A program made the position numbers and the translations under genes. A stretch of DNA of 64,000 bases, taken from Paracerasibacillus soli (GTDB taxonomy: Bacteria; Bacillota; Bacilli; Bacillales; Amphibacillaceae). The notes under the pieces are model-generated. The model saw only the letters and a list, made by a program, of their open reading frames with translations. It was not told the origin of the DNA and searched no databases. Shown here in pieces: positions 19,451 to 28,432 of this stretch (position 1 is its first letter; every line of letters begins with the position of its first letter). The DNA lies in the NCBI RefSeq assembly GCF_034006335.1, contig NZ_JAWDIQ010000001.1, one strand, 5' to 3'.

Positions 19451-19962
19451 CTACATTTTCGTTACTGTAGCTAATGCTTTTTCTTCCTTTGGTATTCTAA
19501 CTTTTAATAGTAATAAATGTAACAAAGGAAAAAGTACAGCGGTAAAATATGCCCAAATAAAAGTGGTATGATAAATAATTCTATACCTACGATAATATAA
19601 TTTGGATGTTTTACATATTTATAGGGGCCCTTTTTGATAAGTGCAACTCTAGGCAATACAATAATTTTTGTATTCCAGAACTTTCCTAAAGTTGTGATGC
19701 ACCACACTCTCGCTAATTGGGTCATAACAAATATCAAAAGTAATAGGTAATTTAACATGACGGAACGCTGAAACACGTAAACCTCTCCGACAATAAAGAT
19801 GAAAAATAATGTATGGAGGATAATAAACCACTTGTAATGATTTTCCCCCTTTATAATCCCTCCCCTTGCCATCATCCATTTTTCATTTCGTTTGGCAATC
19901 ACTAATTCAACGAGTCTTTGACCTATGATAAATAATATGAATAGCCAGATCCATGTTTTCAT
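19451..19962 (-). CDS. bpsB: Isoprenylcysteine-methyltransferase-like protein YpbQ (BpsB), frame broken
   Basis: Integral membrane methyltransferase of the ICMT family, about 170 residues, with the C-terminal catalytic pattern GPYKYVKHPNYIIVG. In B. subtilis the equivalent bpsB acts on alkylpyrones made by the neighbouring type III polyketide synthase. One break at 19552-19554 (GGG where GGGG is expected) shifts the frame after IIPLLFG; the restored end reads AYFTAVLFPLLHLLLLKV. Its ATG overlaps the stop of the synthase gene (ATGA), showing translational coupling. Confidence 0.85.
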
Positions 19963-21046
19963 TTATTCCACTCCAATAATAATAATTCAGAACTAAATCC
20001 AGGCCCTAATGCACATAGTATACTTTTATCATTCTGAATGGACTGTTCCTTCATCTATTTTTTTAATACGTAAAATACCGTTGCGGAGGACATATTACCA
20101 TGCTGTCGAAGTACCTCATATGAAAATTTTAGTTTATCCATAGAAAGTTGCATAGATTGGCACATTGCTTCCAATACTTTCTTTCCTCCAGGGTGTGCAA
20201 TATAGGAATCAATTTCATCACTCGTAATATCTAGTTTTTGTAGAGTATCTTTCACATGTTCTTTCCAAATTGTATCAACGAGATGTGGGATACTCTTTGA
20301 AAATATTACCTCTAATCCCTGATCTGTTACATTCCACCCCATCACATCTTCACTATCTTTCTCTGTGAATGAATTTGTATATGTAATCTTCGGTTTCTTT
20401 ATTTTTACATTCTTTTGATACGGCGATGCATCTCCTACAAGTAATGTTGCTGCGATTCCATCTGCAAATAGTGCTGTTCCTACTACATTGCTTTTACTCA
20501 TGTCATCCTTTTGAAAAGTTAAACTACATAATTCACAACAAATTACTAATGCAGTTTGTTTTGGATTTGCCTTTAACCAGTCATATGCACGTGAAAGTCC
20601 CATAGCTCCTCCAGCACACCCTAGCCCCCATAAAGGCATTCGTATAACGTCAGATCGGAATGGAGCTTATTCATTATTCTTGGCGTTAATACTAGGAGTT
20701 GCTATGCCAGTACTAGAAACAAATACAATTAAATCAACTGCTTCAAATGGCACTTTTTCATGTAGAAAATGATCGTTTGAAAGACATTGTTGAACCGCCT
20801 TAACAGAATAATCAATTGCGTTTTGAACATATAATGCATTTTTCTCTTCAAAAGAATGGTGTGTTAAAAACCAATCCTCATCCACAACAAATTGCCTATT
20901 TTCAATAGCTGCATTGTCAAAGACAGGTAGCAATCTATTTATTCTTCTAGCGTGATCTTGGAAAAGAGTACGTACAAGATTTTTAACCGTTTGTTGAGAG
21001 ATATTAAAATTGGGATTGCTAAACCAACCGAACAAATGTATGTCAT
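19959..21046 (-). CDS. bpsA: Type III polyketide synthase (BpsA/BcsA), several lesions
   Basis: Chalcone-synthase-like enzyme that condenses fatty acyl-CoA with malonyl-CoA to alkylpyrones. Catalytic triad visible: Cys in WGLGCAGGA, His in YIAHPGGKK, Asn in RQHGNMSSATV. The C-terminal GPGFSSELLLLEW is also present. Four lesions: near 21010 (A missing), 20677 (extra A), 20659 (T missing) and an in-frame TAG at 20055-20057, before the conserved GPGFSSE end. The first three fit sequencing error; the TAG needs a substitution or a more complex error, so true inactivation is possible. Operon with bpsB. Confidence 0.85.
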
Positions 21047-21274
21047 CTTAGTCACCTTTTTTATTACTATTTTGTCACTATTTTCAAAGATTATTACTCA
21101 TTCCGTCATATTTATGACACATACTTTATTAACGAAAAGGTTTATAAAACTATCGCAATCGCTGTTATATCAAGTGTTTGAACAAATTGTGAAGCTTTCA
21201 ATATCATGTTAATTCCGTTTGTAATTTTTGTATGATGGAAATGAGTCAAATAAACAAAAAGGAGAAGATGAAAG

Positions 21275-21415
21275 ATGGCGACCAAAATCAACAAGCAAAA
21301 GCACGTTGAAAATGAAACATCCAACTTAAAAGGCACACTTATTTCAGTTATGGTTCTTGGTATGATTATTCTTATTTCGTGGTTCGGGGTTTTTGCACTA
21401 TTTCTTTCAAGATAA
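21275..21415 (+). CDS. Cytochrome c oxidase subunit IIa (ba3 type)
   Basis: A 46-residue protein with a charged head (MATKINKQKHVENE) and one membrane helix (LISVMVLGMIILISWFGVFA). It directly precedes subunit II of a ba3-type oxidase, the place where Thermus and Bacillaceae ba3 operons encode the small subunit IIa. AAAGGAG lies 7 bp before the ATG. First gene of the three-gene oxidase operon. Confidence 0.85.
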   Translation: MATKINKQKHVENETSNLKGTLISVMVLGMIILISWFGVFALFLSR

Positions 21416-21436
21416 AAATAGGGGGAGTGAACTTTC

Positions 21437-21940
21437 ATGCACTTACATAAATATGAAAAAATTTGGTTAACTTTTGGAATCGGTTCACTAGTTGTCTTTC
21501 TACTTATTTTAGGATACGGGGCATTTTGGAAAGGGACACATCCACAAAGTCACGGTGTAACAATTGATCCAAATAATATTCAAGCGTATGAGGATTTTAA
21601 ACCAGAAAATCTAGGATTAACAAAAGTTGACGACAATCAATATGTTGTAAATTTAATCGCCTCAGCATTTAATTATGATTTTGGAAAAGATGACGATGGT
21701 GCTCCAGTCAAACATATTCGAATCCCTGCTGGTTCAAACGTTTTATTCCAAGTTACGACACCTGATGTGGTACACGGTTTTAACGTTGCGGGAACGAATG
21801 TAAACATGATGGTTGAGCCTGGTTATATCTCGCAATTAGAAACAGTATTAAAAAAACCAGGTATATATACAATCGTATGTAATGAATATTGTGGTGTAGG
21901 TCACCATATGATGTACGCTACTTTGGAGGTGTATGAATAA
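21437..21940 (+). CDS. ba3-type cytochrome c oxidase subunit II
   Basis: A 167-residue protein with one N-terminal membrane anchor and an extracellular cupredoxin domain carrying the CuA centre: His in TPDVVHGFNV, and the CNEYCGVGHHMM cluster near the C-terminus. CuA receives electrons from cytochrome c, plausibly the c domain of QcrC encoded 30 kb away. The short form with one anchor is the ba3 pattern. Its stop overlaps the ATG of subunit I. GGGGGAG precedes the ATG. Confidence 0.94.
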   Translation: MHLHKYEKIWLTFGIGSLVVFLLILGYGAFWKGTHPQSHGVTIDPNNIQAYEDFKPENLGLTKVDDNQYVVNLIASAFNYDFGKDDDGAPVKHIRIPAGSNVLFQVTTPDVVHGFNVAGTNVNMMVEPGYISQLETVLKKPGIYTIVCNEYCGVGHHMMYATLEVYE

Positions 21941-23625
21941 TGGGTTTGAAGCAAACAGAAGCAGTAACTAGTATTGGAACATATCCGATTTCAAAAAAAG
22001 ATGCAAAACTTTATATGTCTTTTATGTATGTAGCGTTTATTTCATTGTTTATCGGTGGATTAATGGGGTTATTACAAACGTTAGTCCGTTCAGGTAAATT
22101 AACATTACCGGCAGGAATTGGTTATTACCAAATTCTAACGGTTCATGGTGTTATTTTGGGACTAGTCCTTACGACGTTTTTTATTATCGGTTTCCAGTTT
22201 TCATTTATTTCAAAGTCGGTAGGAATATCTAATAAACAAAGAAAGTACGCTTGGCTAAGTTTTTGGGTTATGCTCATCGGTACTATCATGACGGCTACAA
22301 CAATTCTTTTAGGGAAAGCAAGTGTACTTTATACATTTTACACACCTTTGAAAGCACATCCAGTTTTTTATATCGGTCTTGCACTGGTTATTGTAGGAAG
22401 TTGGATCGCAGGTTTTGTAAATTGGCACCAGCTCTATAGTTGGAAAAAGCAACATCCTGGTGAAAAGTCGCCTCTACCGGCTTTTATGGTCACAATCAAT
22501 ATGATCATGTGGTTTATAGCTTCACTTGGTGTTGCAGTATCGGTATTATTTCTAATATTACCTTGGTCACTAGGTTATACAGCAACAGTAAACGTACTTT
22601 TAACTAGAACATTATTTTGGTATTTTGGTCACCCACTTGTTTACTTTTGGTTACTACCTGCTTATATGGCTTGGTACACAATTATCCCGAAAATTATTGG
22701 CGGGAAAATATTTAGTGACTCATTAGCAAGAATGTCCTTTATCTTACTATTATTTTTCTCTATTCCAGTTGGTTTCCACCATCAGTTAACGGAACCAGGA
22801 ATAGAACCGATGTGGAAATTTATCCAAGTTACATTGACGATGATGGTTGTTATTCCAACATTAATGACTGCTTTCTCGTTATTTGCAACATTTGAAATTA
22901 CAGGTCGTAAAAAAGGTTATACAAGTTTATTTGGTTGGTTTAAAAAATTACCTTGGAAAGATGTGCGTTTCTTAGCACCATTTATCGGGATGTTATTCTT
23001 TATTCCTGGTGGAGCAGGTGGAATTATAAACGCTTCACACCAGCTAAATTCTGTTATTCACAATACGATATGGGTAACCGGTCACTTTCATTTAACAGTA
23101 GCGGCATCCGTGTTATTAACATTCTTTGGAATTAGTTATTGGTTGCTACCGCACTTAACAGGAAGAAAATTGACACCACAAATAAATAAATTAGGTATCA
23201 TCCAAACATATATTTGGACAATCGGTATGACAATCATGTCAACAGCAATGCATATTCAAGGATTATTAGGAGGACCTAGACGTTCGAATTTCTCCGAATA
23301 TGGTGGCACAGACCAGGCTCATGAATGGATCTGGTACCAGTTAGCACAAGCAGTTGGGGGAACGATTTTATTTATCGGGATAATTTTGATGGTTTATATT
23401 TTCATCAAATTGACATTCTTAGCTCCCAAAGGGATTGAAGAATATCCGCTTGCAGAAGAAGAAGTGGATGCACAGCCTACACCAGCATGGTTTGATAACT
23501 GGAAATTATGGATTGGTATCACAGTCGCATTAATTTTATTTGCTTACAGTATGCCTGTCATGGATATGATTCAAAATTCACCGCCGGGATCACCGCCGTT
23601 CACTTGGCCTATAGGTAATAACTAA
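21940..23625 (+). CDS. ba3-type cytochrome c oxidase subunit I
   Basis: Catalytic haem-copper subunit, 561 residues, about 13 membrane helices; reduces oxygen to water and pumps protons. Visible ligands: His in LTVHGVILG (low-spin haem), FGHPLVYFWLLP and the HH of FHHQLTEPG (CuB), and VTGHFHLTVAAS (haem and CuB side). The sequence pattern is the B-type (ba3) family rather than caa3. Frame intact, no indels in the whole operon. Confidence 0.96.
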   Translation: MGLKQTEAVTSIGTYPISKKDAKLYMSFMYVAFISLFIGGLMGLLQTLVRSGKLTLPAGIGYYQILTVHGVILGLVLTTFFIIGFQFSFISKSVGISNKQRKYAWLSFWVMLIGTIMTATTILLGKASVLYTFYTPLKAHPVFYIGLALVIVGSWIAGFVNWHQLYSWKKQHPGEKSPLPAFMVTINMIMWFIASLGVAVSVLFLILPWSLGYTATVNVLLTRTLFWYFGHPLVYFWLLPAYMAWYTIIPKIIGGKIFSDSLARMSFILLLFFSIPVGFHHQLTEPGIEPMWKFIQVTLTMMVVIPTLMTAFSLFATFEITGRKKGYTSLFGWFKKLPWKDVRFLAPFIGMLFFIPGGAGGIINASHQLNSVIHNTIWVTGHFHLTVAASVLLTFFGISYWLLPHLTGRKLTPQINKLGIIQTYIWTIGMTIMSTAMHIQGLLGGPRRSNFSEYGGTDQAHEWIWYQLAQAVGGTILFIGIILMVYIFIKLTFLAPKGIEEYPLAEEEVDAQPTPAWFDNWKLWIGITVALILFAYSMPVMDMIQNSPPGSPPFTWPIGNN

Positions 23626-23663
23626 ATAAAAAAGCGTAAGCAGCCCGTTAAGGACGACTTACG
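23626..23663 (-). terminator. Terminator reading from rlmL
   Basis: CGTAAG / CTTACG stem followed on the minus strand by CTTTTTTATTT. It lies between the converging oxidase and rlmL genes. Confidence 0.55.
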
Positions 23664-23685
23664 ATAAAAAAGTAGAACAACCTTT

Positions 23686-23716
23686 GCAGGCATTGCCATT
23701 CAATCGCAATGCCTGC
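23686..23716 (+). terminator. Strong hairpin after the oxidase operon
   Basis: Perfect 11-bp stem GCAGGCATTGC / GCAATGCCTGC with a 9-base loop, followed by ATTTGTGTCTT. The T tract is weak, but stem and position fit a terminator. Confidence 0.65.
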
Positions 23717-23782
23717 ATTTGTGTCTTAATCATGATACTTTTTGTATCCAACATGCAGTACTTTCCCTATCCCCTCACCTAT

Positions 23783-24918
23783 TTATTCATGTTGCCCAAA
23801 GTATTGATAATAGTCTGTTTGGATAAAGCCATTAAATAGTTTACGTTTTTTTGTTGCCTTTTTCCCATATACGGATTCAAAAGTCGGAAAGGCTGTAAGA
23901 ACATAGACACTCCAAGAAAGATATTGCTGCATTATTTTTCCGAAATCGCTATATAGTGTTTGAATTTCTCTTTCTCTTCCCTTCCCGATTCTTTGGCCGT
24001 ATGGAGGATTTGTTACAATATATCCGTTAGCATCCGATATGACTAAATCTTTTACTTGCATTTGTTTCCACTTTATCAAATCACCTAGACCGGCTTCTTG
24101 ACTATTTTCATTTGCAATATCAACCATTTTATGATTGATATCCGTTCCAATAATATCGAGAGATTGATCATATTTTGCCAAATCCTCAACTTCTTGAAAG
24201 GCATCATCCCATAGTTTCTTCTTCATGAAATACCACTCTTCCGAAGCAAAAGAGCGATTAAATCCAGGTGCAATATTTTGCCCAATTAATGCTGCTTCAA
24301 TCGGGATAGTACCTGATCCACAAAATGGATCGATAAAAGGATAATCCGGTTTCCAATTTGTAAGCAAAACTAAAGCAGCAGCCAGTGTTTCCTTTAGTGG
24401 TGCCTCACCTTGTCCAACACGGTAGCCTCGCTTATGTAAGCCATGGCCTGATGTATCTAATGTTAATGTCGCAATATCTTTATGTATAGCTATTTCAACA
24501 CGATATACAGCACCTGTCTCTGGCATTCTCGATGCAATCCCATATTTTAATCTCAACCGCTCAACAATGGCCTTTTTGACGATTGCCTGACAGTTGGCAC
24601 ACTATATAATGTCGATTTTACGGACTTACCTATTACAGGAAACTGTCCATCTTCACTAATGAAGTTTTCCCAAGGTAATGCTTTCGTTGCCTCAAATAAT
24701 TCATCAAAAGTAGTTGCTTTAAACTCTCCTACTTTAATTTTCAATCGATCAGCCGTGCGAAGCCACAAATTACAACGTGGTATGGCAGAAAATGGTGCAT
24801 CAAAGGTCACTTTACCATTATCAACTTTCACTTCATATCCTAGATCTCTTACCTCTTGTGCAACAATAGCCTCTAGTCCCATGGCAGCTGTTGCAATTAA
24901 TGTTAGCTTTGAACCCAT
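23783..24918 (-). CDS. rlmL: 23S rRNA methyltransferase (RlmL/YpsC type), frame broken
   Basis: Restored length about 378 residues. N-terminal THUMP RNA-binding domain (about 50-160), then a Rossmann methyltransferase with DPFCGSGTIPIEAALIG (SAM site) and the N6/N2 catalytic motif NPPYGQRIG. The family methylates guanosine in 23S rRNA. One break near 24594 (AA where AAA is expected, YSVP/NCQAIVKKAIVERLRLKY). In B. subtilis ypsC follows gpsB and rnpB, as here apart from the inserted IS. Confidence 0.92.
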
Positions 24919-25020
24919 TATAGCAATCCTTTCGTACTAAAATTTAATCAACTTTTAAAATGTTTAACGCCAGTTTGAACACGCACTAATAGTGTACCAC
25001 ACGATTTATAAAAACAAACA

Positions 25021-25028
25021 AAATAACC
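25021..25028. repeat. Target-site duplication, left copy
   Basis: AAATAACC directly abutting the left inverted repeat of the insertion sequence; identical to the right copy. Confidence 0.93.
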
Positions 25029-26556
25029 GGCTCTTTGTCAAATAGTGTTGGTGGCTGAATTAAGGTCGCTAAAATATTAATGATTCGGGATTGTTTATCC
25101 TGCCACTTAAGCGGCAGGATAAACAGATTCTTTTTGTTGGCTTATAATTGCTTTTAACTTGAAATGAAGCATAATTCTACTTTTAAAGTTATTAAAGTTT
25201 CGATAGCCGTATGCAACTCGATTTAATACTTTGATTTTATTATTAATACCTTCAATTCGCCCATTACTGTATGGATATGATAGACTATTCTCTATAAAAG
25301 GTAAGTGTTTTTTTAGTGTTTTTACGCTTGTTCTCATATAGCGAGAAACTGTGTTTAAGTTAACTGTCGACAATATATTTTCGAATGCCTTAAAATCCTT
25401 TTCCTTGATACTTTCCAATAATGATTGATAAAGATTGTAGTTCACTTTTAGATTGGCATCATAACTTAATAATTCTTCTACTACATTAACTTCTAGACGT
25501 TGCCCAAACAGCCTATAGTACTTGTATTCGGTATAAGATAAATCCCCTTTGTATTTCAATAATAGTCGCCAGTATCTTTTTAAACGGCGGTATTTTTTCA
25601 TATCTTCCCCATTTGATGTTCGGAGGGAATTCATCACACGCACGCGTGTCATATTCATTGCACGACTAATTAATTGAACTAGGTGAAAACGGTCAATAAT
25701 AATTTTTGCTTGTGGAAAAACTTCTTGGATGACATTCACATATCCCGCATTCATATCAATGGTGACAGTTTCTACTTTTTTTAAATCCCGTCTTTGATAG
25801 TTGGCAATAAAGTGATTTTTAATGGTATGGCTATCACGACGATCTAAAATATCGAGGATATCCCCATTCTCTCCATTAACATATTCAAAAGCCATTTGCC
25901 CCTTTGCATATTTAAACTCATCAAACGATAAATGTTTCGGTAAAGCATGATAGTATGGCTCATATTTTTTAGCTTCTGTCGTTATGATACGTTGGACTGT
26001 TGTGGTTGAAACCGAACAGTCTTTGGCAATATCAGTTAGTGATTGTGCATCGGTTGATTTTATAAGTACTTTAGCTCTTGTATGATATGAAATAAAGCAG
26101 TGTTCTTTAACGATTGATGTACGTGCAATAAAAGAAGCATTACAAGCTTTACAGAAAAATCGCTGTTTCTTTAAGTTTAAAAACGTTGGATAGATACCAG
26201 ACATTGGTAAGGTAATACGTGATGTTTTCGTGCCATTTTTATAAACGGTATAATTTTCATTCTTAACCCCACAACACTCACAATGTGTGGGCGTATAGGT
26301 AAGTTTGGCTGAAATAAACTTAGCCAATATTCCTTGATGTTTCTTAATTTGAATAGAATCTTCTTCAATCGTGATGTTTTTATCTTGTATATCGAGTAAA
26401 ATTTTCATATTATTAGAGTAAGACAAGTGATTTCCCTCCTGAATTGGGTTTTGGTCGACTTTAATTCTACAGGGAAACTCACTTGTTTTCTATTTTTACT
26501 AATACTAAAAATAGTGTTAGTGAATTTTTATCACCAACACTATTTATTGTAGAGCC
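25029..26556. mobile_element. ISL3-family insertion sequence, 1528 bp, complete
   Basis: Bounded by 25-bp imperfect inverted repeats (25029-25053 and 26532-26556; 20 of 25 bases match; both begin GGCTCT and share AAATAGTGTTGGTG). Flanked by an 8-bp direct repeat, the duplication size known for ISL3. Contains a single intact ISL3 transposase on the minus strand. Clean duplication and intact frame indicate a recent, possibly active insertion. It separates rnpB from rlmL and sits exactly at the foot of the rnpB 3' hairpin. Confidence 0.95.
25107..26426 (-). CDS. ISL3-family transposase
   Basis: 439 residues, intact. An N-terminal zinc ribbon (CECCGVKN and a second CKAC) is followed by a helix-turn-helix (SLTDIAKDCSVSTTTVQRI) and a DDE nuclease core with LSFDEFKYAKG, VTIDMNAGY and IIDRFHLVQ, and the glutamate in NGRIEGINNKIK. 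It starts at TTG with AGGAGGG 8 bp upstream; the frame also holds an ATG six codons later. Unlike its neighbours it carries no frameshift. Confidence 0.95.
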   Translation of the reverse strand: MSYSNNMKILLDIQDKNITIEEDSIQIKKHQGILAKFISAKLTYTPTHCECCGVKNENYTVYKNGTKTSRITLPMSGIYPTFLNLKKQRFFCKACNASFIARTSIVKEHCFISYHTRAKVLIKSTDAQSLTDIAKDCSVSTTTVQRIITTEAKKYEPYYHALPKHLSFDEFKYAKGQMAFEYVNGENGDILDILDRRDSHTIKNHFIANYQRRDLKKVETVTIDMNAGYVNVIQEVFPQAKIIIDRFHLVQLISRAMNMTRVRVMNSLRTSNGEDMKKYRRLKRYWRLLLKYKGDLSYTEYKYYRLFGQRLEVNVVEELLSYDANLKVNYNLYQSLLESIKEKDFKAFENILSTVNLNTVSRYMRTSVKTLKKHLPFIENSLSYPYSNGRIEGINNKIKVLNRVAYGYRNFNNFKSRIMLHFKLKAIISQQKESVYPAA

Positions 26557-26564
26557 AAATAACC
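26557..26564. repeat. Target-site duplication, right copy
   Basis: AAATAACC directly after the right inverted repeat. It also forms part of the lower stem of the rnpB 3' hairpin. Confidence 0.93.
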
Positions 26565-26595
26565 TTACCATTGCGACATACAACAGTAAGGTTAT
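26559..26595 (-). terminator. rnpB terminator hairpin, separated from its T tract by the IS
   Basis: Stem ATAACCTTAC / GTAAGGTTAT (10 bp). Removing the IS and one duplication would join it on the minus strand to a T-rich run (GTTTGTTTTTATAAATC, from 25020 leftwards). In the present arrangement the stem is followed by the IS end instead. Confidence 0.65.
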
Positions 26596-26617
26596 GAATA
26601 ATATATACGTTCAATAA

Positions 26618-27018
26618 ACCATTGAATACTCGGTAAGCCATGTTCTGTTCCATTGTACTGCAAACGGTGGTTAGCCTCGTACTTTGGTCGTAATCATCTA
26701 TCTACAAGTATTGTCAATACCTGTCCCTTTTTCGGTTCAATTCCCTAATCAAGGATGCCCCTACCATTATTTGGGTTGCTCACTCGTGGGGTTTACCGCG
26801 TTCCACCTAAATTGTTTCCAATTTAGTTCGTCACTGTGGCACTTTCAAGTATACTCGTCCATATCATAAGACTTAGGACTTTTTACTGCCGTTAACGTAT
26901 ATACGACGTTACCTTGACTTATGAATTCGTCAAGCACGAACACTACAAACATCGCAGTTTGTGTGAGCATGGACTTTCCTCTGCACAATGTGCAGCGATT
27001 ACGTAAGTATTCAATTTG
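26618..27018 (-). ncRNA. rnpB: RNase P RNA (Bacillus type B)
   Basis: Ribozyme that matures tRNA 5' ends. Conserved pieces seen on the minus strand: GTAATCGCTGC near the 5' end, GAGGAAAGTCCATGCTC, and ACAGAACATGGCTTACCG near the 3' end. The P1 helix pairs TTGAATACT (27014-27006) with AGTATTCAA (26630-26622), fixing both ends within a few bases. Length about 400 nt matches B. subtilis. Position between gpsB and rlmL is the conserved one. Confidence 0.95.
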
Positions 27019-27029
27019 ACTATGAGGTT

Positions 27030-27035
27030 ATTATA
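27030..27035 (-). promoter_or_regulatory. rnpB promoter -10 box
   Basis: Perfect TATAAT on the minus strand, about 10 bp before the predicted rnpB 5' end. No good -35 hexamer was recognised at the usual distance. Confidence 0.5.
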
Positions 27036-27074
27036 TCATAAATCTTTATGTTTAGCATTGGAAAATAATGTTTT

Positions 27075-27389
27075 TTAAGATTCAGTGTTAGCATTTGCAT
27101 ATTTAGCGCCAAACACAGCTTTTTCTAAATTAGATAATCTTTTTAAAACATCATAATTTACTTGATGATTCGGTGTCGCGCTTCTTGTCCTAGGTTGTTC
27201 AGTTTGTTGCTGTTTTAAACGTTCATTTTCTTCTGTCAAGGTTTGAATTTTTTGTTGAAACGCTTCATAATCTTGAATAATTACATCTAAAAATTTATCA
27301 ACTTCTTCTTGATTATATCCTCGCATCGAGACTTTAAAATCTTTTTCAAGAATATCCTTTGCATTTAACTGTTTTTTACTTTCTGCCAT
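27075..27389 (-). CDS. gpsB: Cell division and wall synthesis regulator GpsB
   Basis: 104 residues. The N-terminal DivIVA-like part (LNAKDILEKDFKVSMRGYNQEEVDKFLD) binds penicillin-binding proteins. A coiled coil follows, then a C-terminal trimerisation segment (YDVLKRLSNLEKAVFG). It shuttles PBP1 (PonA, also in this window) between side wall and septum in B. subtilis. Start at MAESKKQL, with GAGAGG about 12 bp upstream; an in-frame GTG overlaps that site and is rejected. Confidence 0.94.
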   Translation of the reverse strand: MAESKKQLNAKDILEKDFKVSMRGYNQEEVDKFLDVIIQDYEAFQQKIQTLTEENERLKQQQTEQPRTRSATPNHQVNYDVLKRLSNLEKAVFGAKYANANTES

Positions 27390-27478
27390 TACATTTAACA
27401 CCTCTCTTGAATTGAAATACAAGCTTTACTCTATTTTATTATAGCGTGTAAACAATATGTATAAATATTATACCATTA

Positions 27479-27510
27479 AAATAAGAAGCTGAGAAATCAG
27501 CTTCTTATTT
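27479..27510 (-). terminator. Terminator of cdd
   Basis: Perfect 14-bp stem AAATAAGAAGCTGA / TCAGCTTCTTATTT with a GAAA-type loop; overlaps the cdd stop and reads into TTTT on the minus strand. Confidence 0.85.
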
Positions 27511-27915
27511 GTCTACTCCATTATTCAAATCATCTGGATGAAATGAAAATGGTAACAAATCTTCCATTGTAACTGTTTTTATATCATCTTGTAAATTTGT
27601 TAAATGAATTTTCATATTTGGATCAAAGAATTCACTCATAACTTGTCTACATGAACCACATGGTGGTACAGGACGATTTGTATCTGCAACAACTGCCATC
27701 TCAGAAAAGGACGTTTCGCCATCTGAAAGTGCTTTAAAAATTGCAACCCTTTCCGCACAACATGAAACTGGGTAAGCTGCATTTTCAATATTACAGCCAG
27801 TGTACAATTTCCCAGACTTTGTTTTTATGGCTGCACCTACAGGGAATTTCGAATAAGGCACATAAGCTTTCTCTCTTATTGCTTTTGCTTCTTTCACTAA
27901 TTGGTCCTTGGACAT
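27505..27915 (-). CDS. cdd: Cytidine deaminase
   Basis: 136 residues, the normal length of the tetrameric type. Deaminates cytidine and deoxycytidine to the uridines in pyrimidine salvage. Zinc site visible: Cys and Glu in CCAERVAIFKA and the PPCGSCRQ pair. Start at MSKDQLVKEA is preceded by GAGGGGGAAGAC; the longer upstream frame lacks this. A palindromic TAAAGCGCTTTA lies 55 bp upstream. Confidence 0.96.
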   Translation of the reverse strand: MSKDQLVKEAKAIREKAYVPYSKFPVGAAIKTKSGKLYTGCNIENAAYPVSCCAERVAIFKALSDGETSFSEMAVVADTNRPVPPCGSCRQVMSEFFDPNMKIHLTNLQDDIKTVTMEDLLPFSFHPDDLNNGVDK

Positions 27916-27970
27916 GTCTTCCCCCTCAACTATATGTGGAACATCATTATAAAAAAAGAAAAAGGAAATG

Positions 27971-27982
27971 TAAAGCGCTTTA
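27971..27982 (-). promoter_or_regulatory. Possible cre-like palindrome upstream of cdd
   Basis: TAAAGCGCTTTA, a perfect 12-bp palindrome whose centre AAAGCGCTTT equals the core of strong CcpA sites; the outer bases do not match. It lies at the yppE stop, upstream of cdd. Confidence 0.3.
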
Positions 27983-28345
27983 GCTCCCACTTTGTAAATC
28001 ATGTAAAAGTTGATCCAAAACATACTGTACAGACTTATACATTTCCATATATATTCTTTTCCTAGTATCGATATAGTAACTATGCATGATCAATAATCTC
28101 ATGTTTTCCTTCGAAGAAATAATTTGTTGTGGATACACATGTATTCCTTGTCGTTGTTTCAATGTATGAAGGGCCTTTTCCTCCCATTCCGCCAGTAAAA
28201 TATGTATAGGCTCTGTTTGTGTTTTAACAAAGGAAAAGAACTCGTGGTCCCTTCTGTTTTTAGGTGGTTCATGACTTTCATAGTACGCTTTTAAATCCTT
28301 CATATGACGTTTTAACAAAGTTGTTAATTGTATCAAATCCATCAT
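27980..28345 (-). CDS. yppE: DUF1798 protein, YppE-like
   Basis: 121 residues, helical and soluble, with the family-like stretch SKENMRLLIMHSYYIDTRKRIYMEMYKSVQYVLDQLL. YppE of B. subtilis has the same four-helix type and unknown function, and its gene lies in the same recU/ponA neighbourhood. Frame intact. The assignment rests on pattern and position. Confidence 0.7.
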   Translation of the reverse strand: MMDLIQLTTLLKRHMKDLKAYYESHEPPKNRRDHEFFSFVKTQTEPIHILLAEWEEKALHTLKQRQGIHVYPQQIISSKENMRLLIMHSYYIDTRKRIYMEMYKSVQYVLDQLLHDLQSGS

Positions 28346-28432
28346 TTATTCACCTGACATCTTTATAATAATATACCTAATATCCTTATTTTAGCATTTC
28401 TTTTATAAAGATGATACGTATATTACGAGCTT

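Noticed and set aside
25029..26556. IS element as a transposon carrying passenger genes
   Set aside because: The interior holds only the transposase; remaining sequence between the inverted repeats is short and non-coding.
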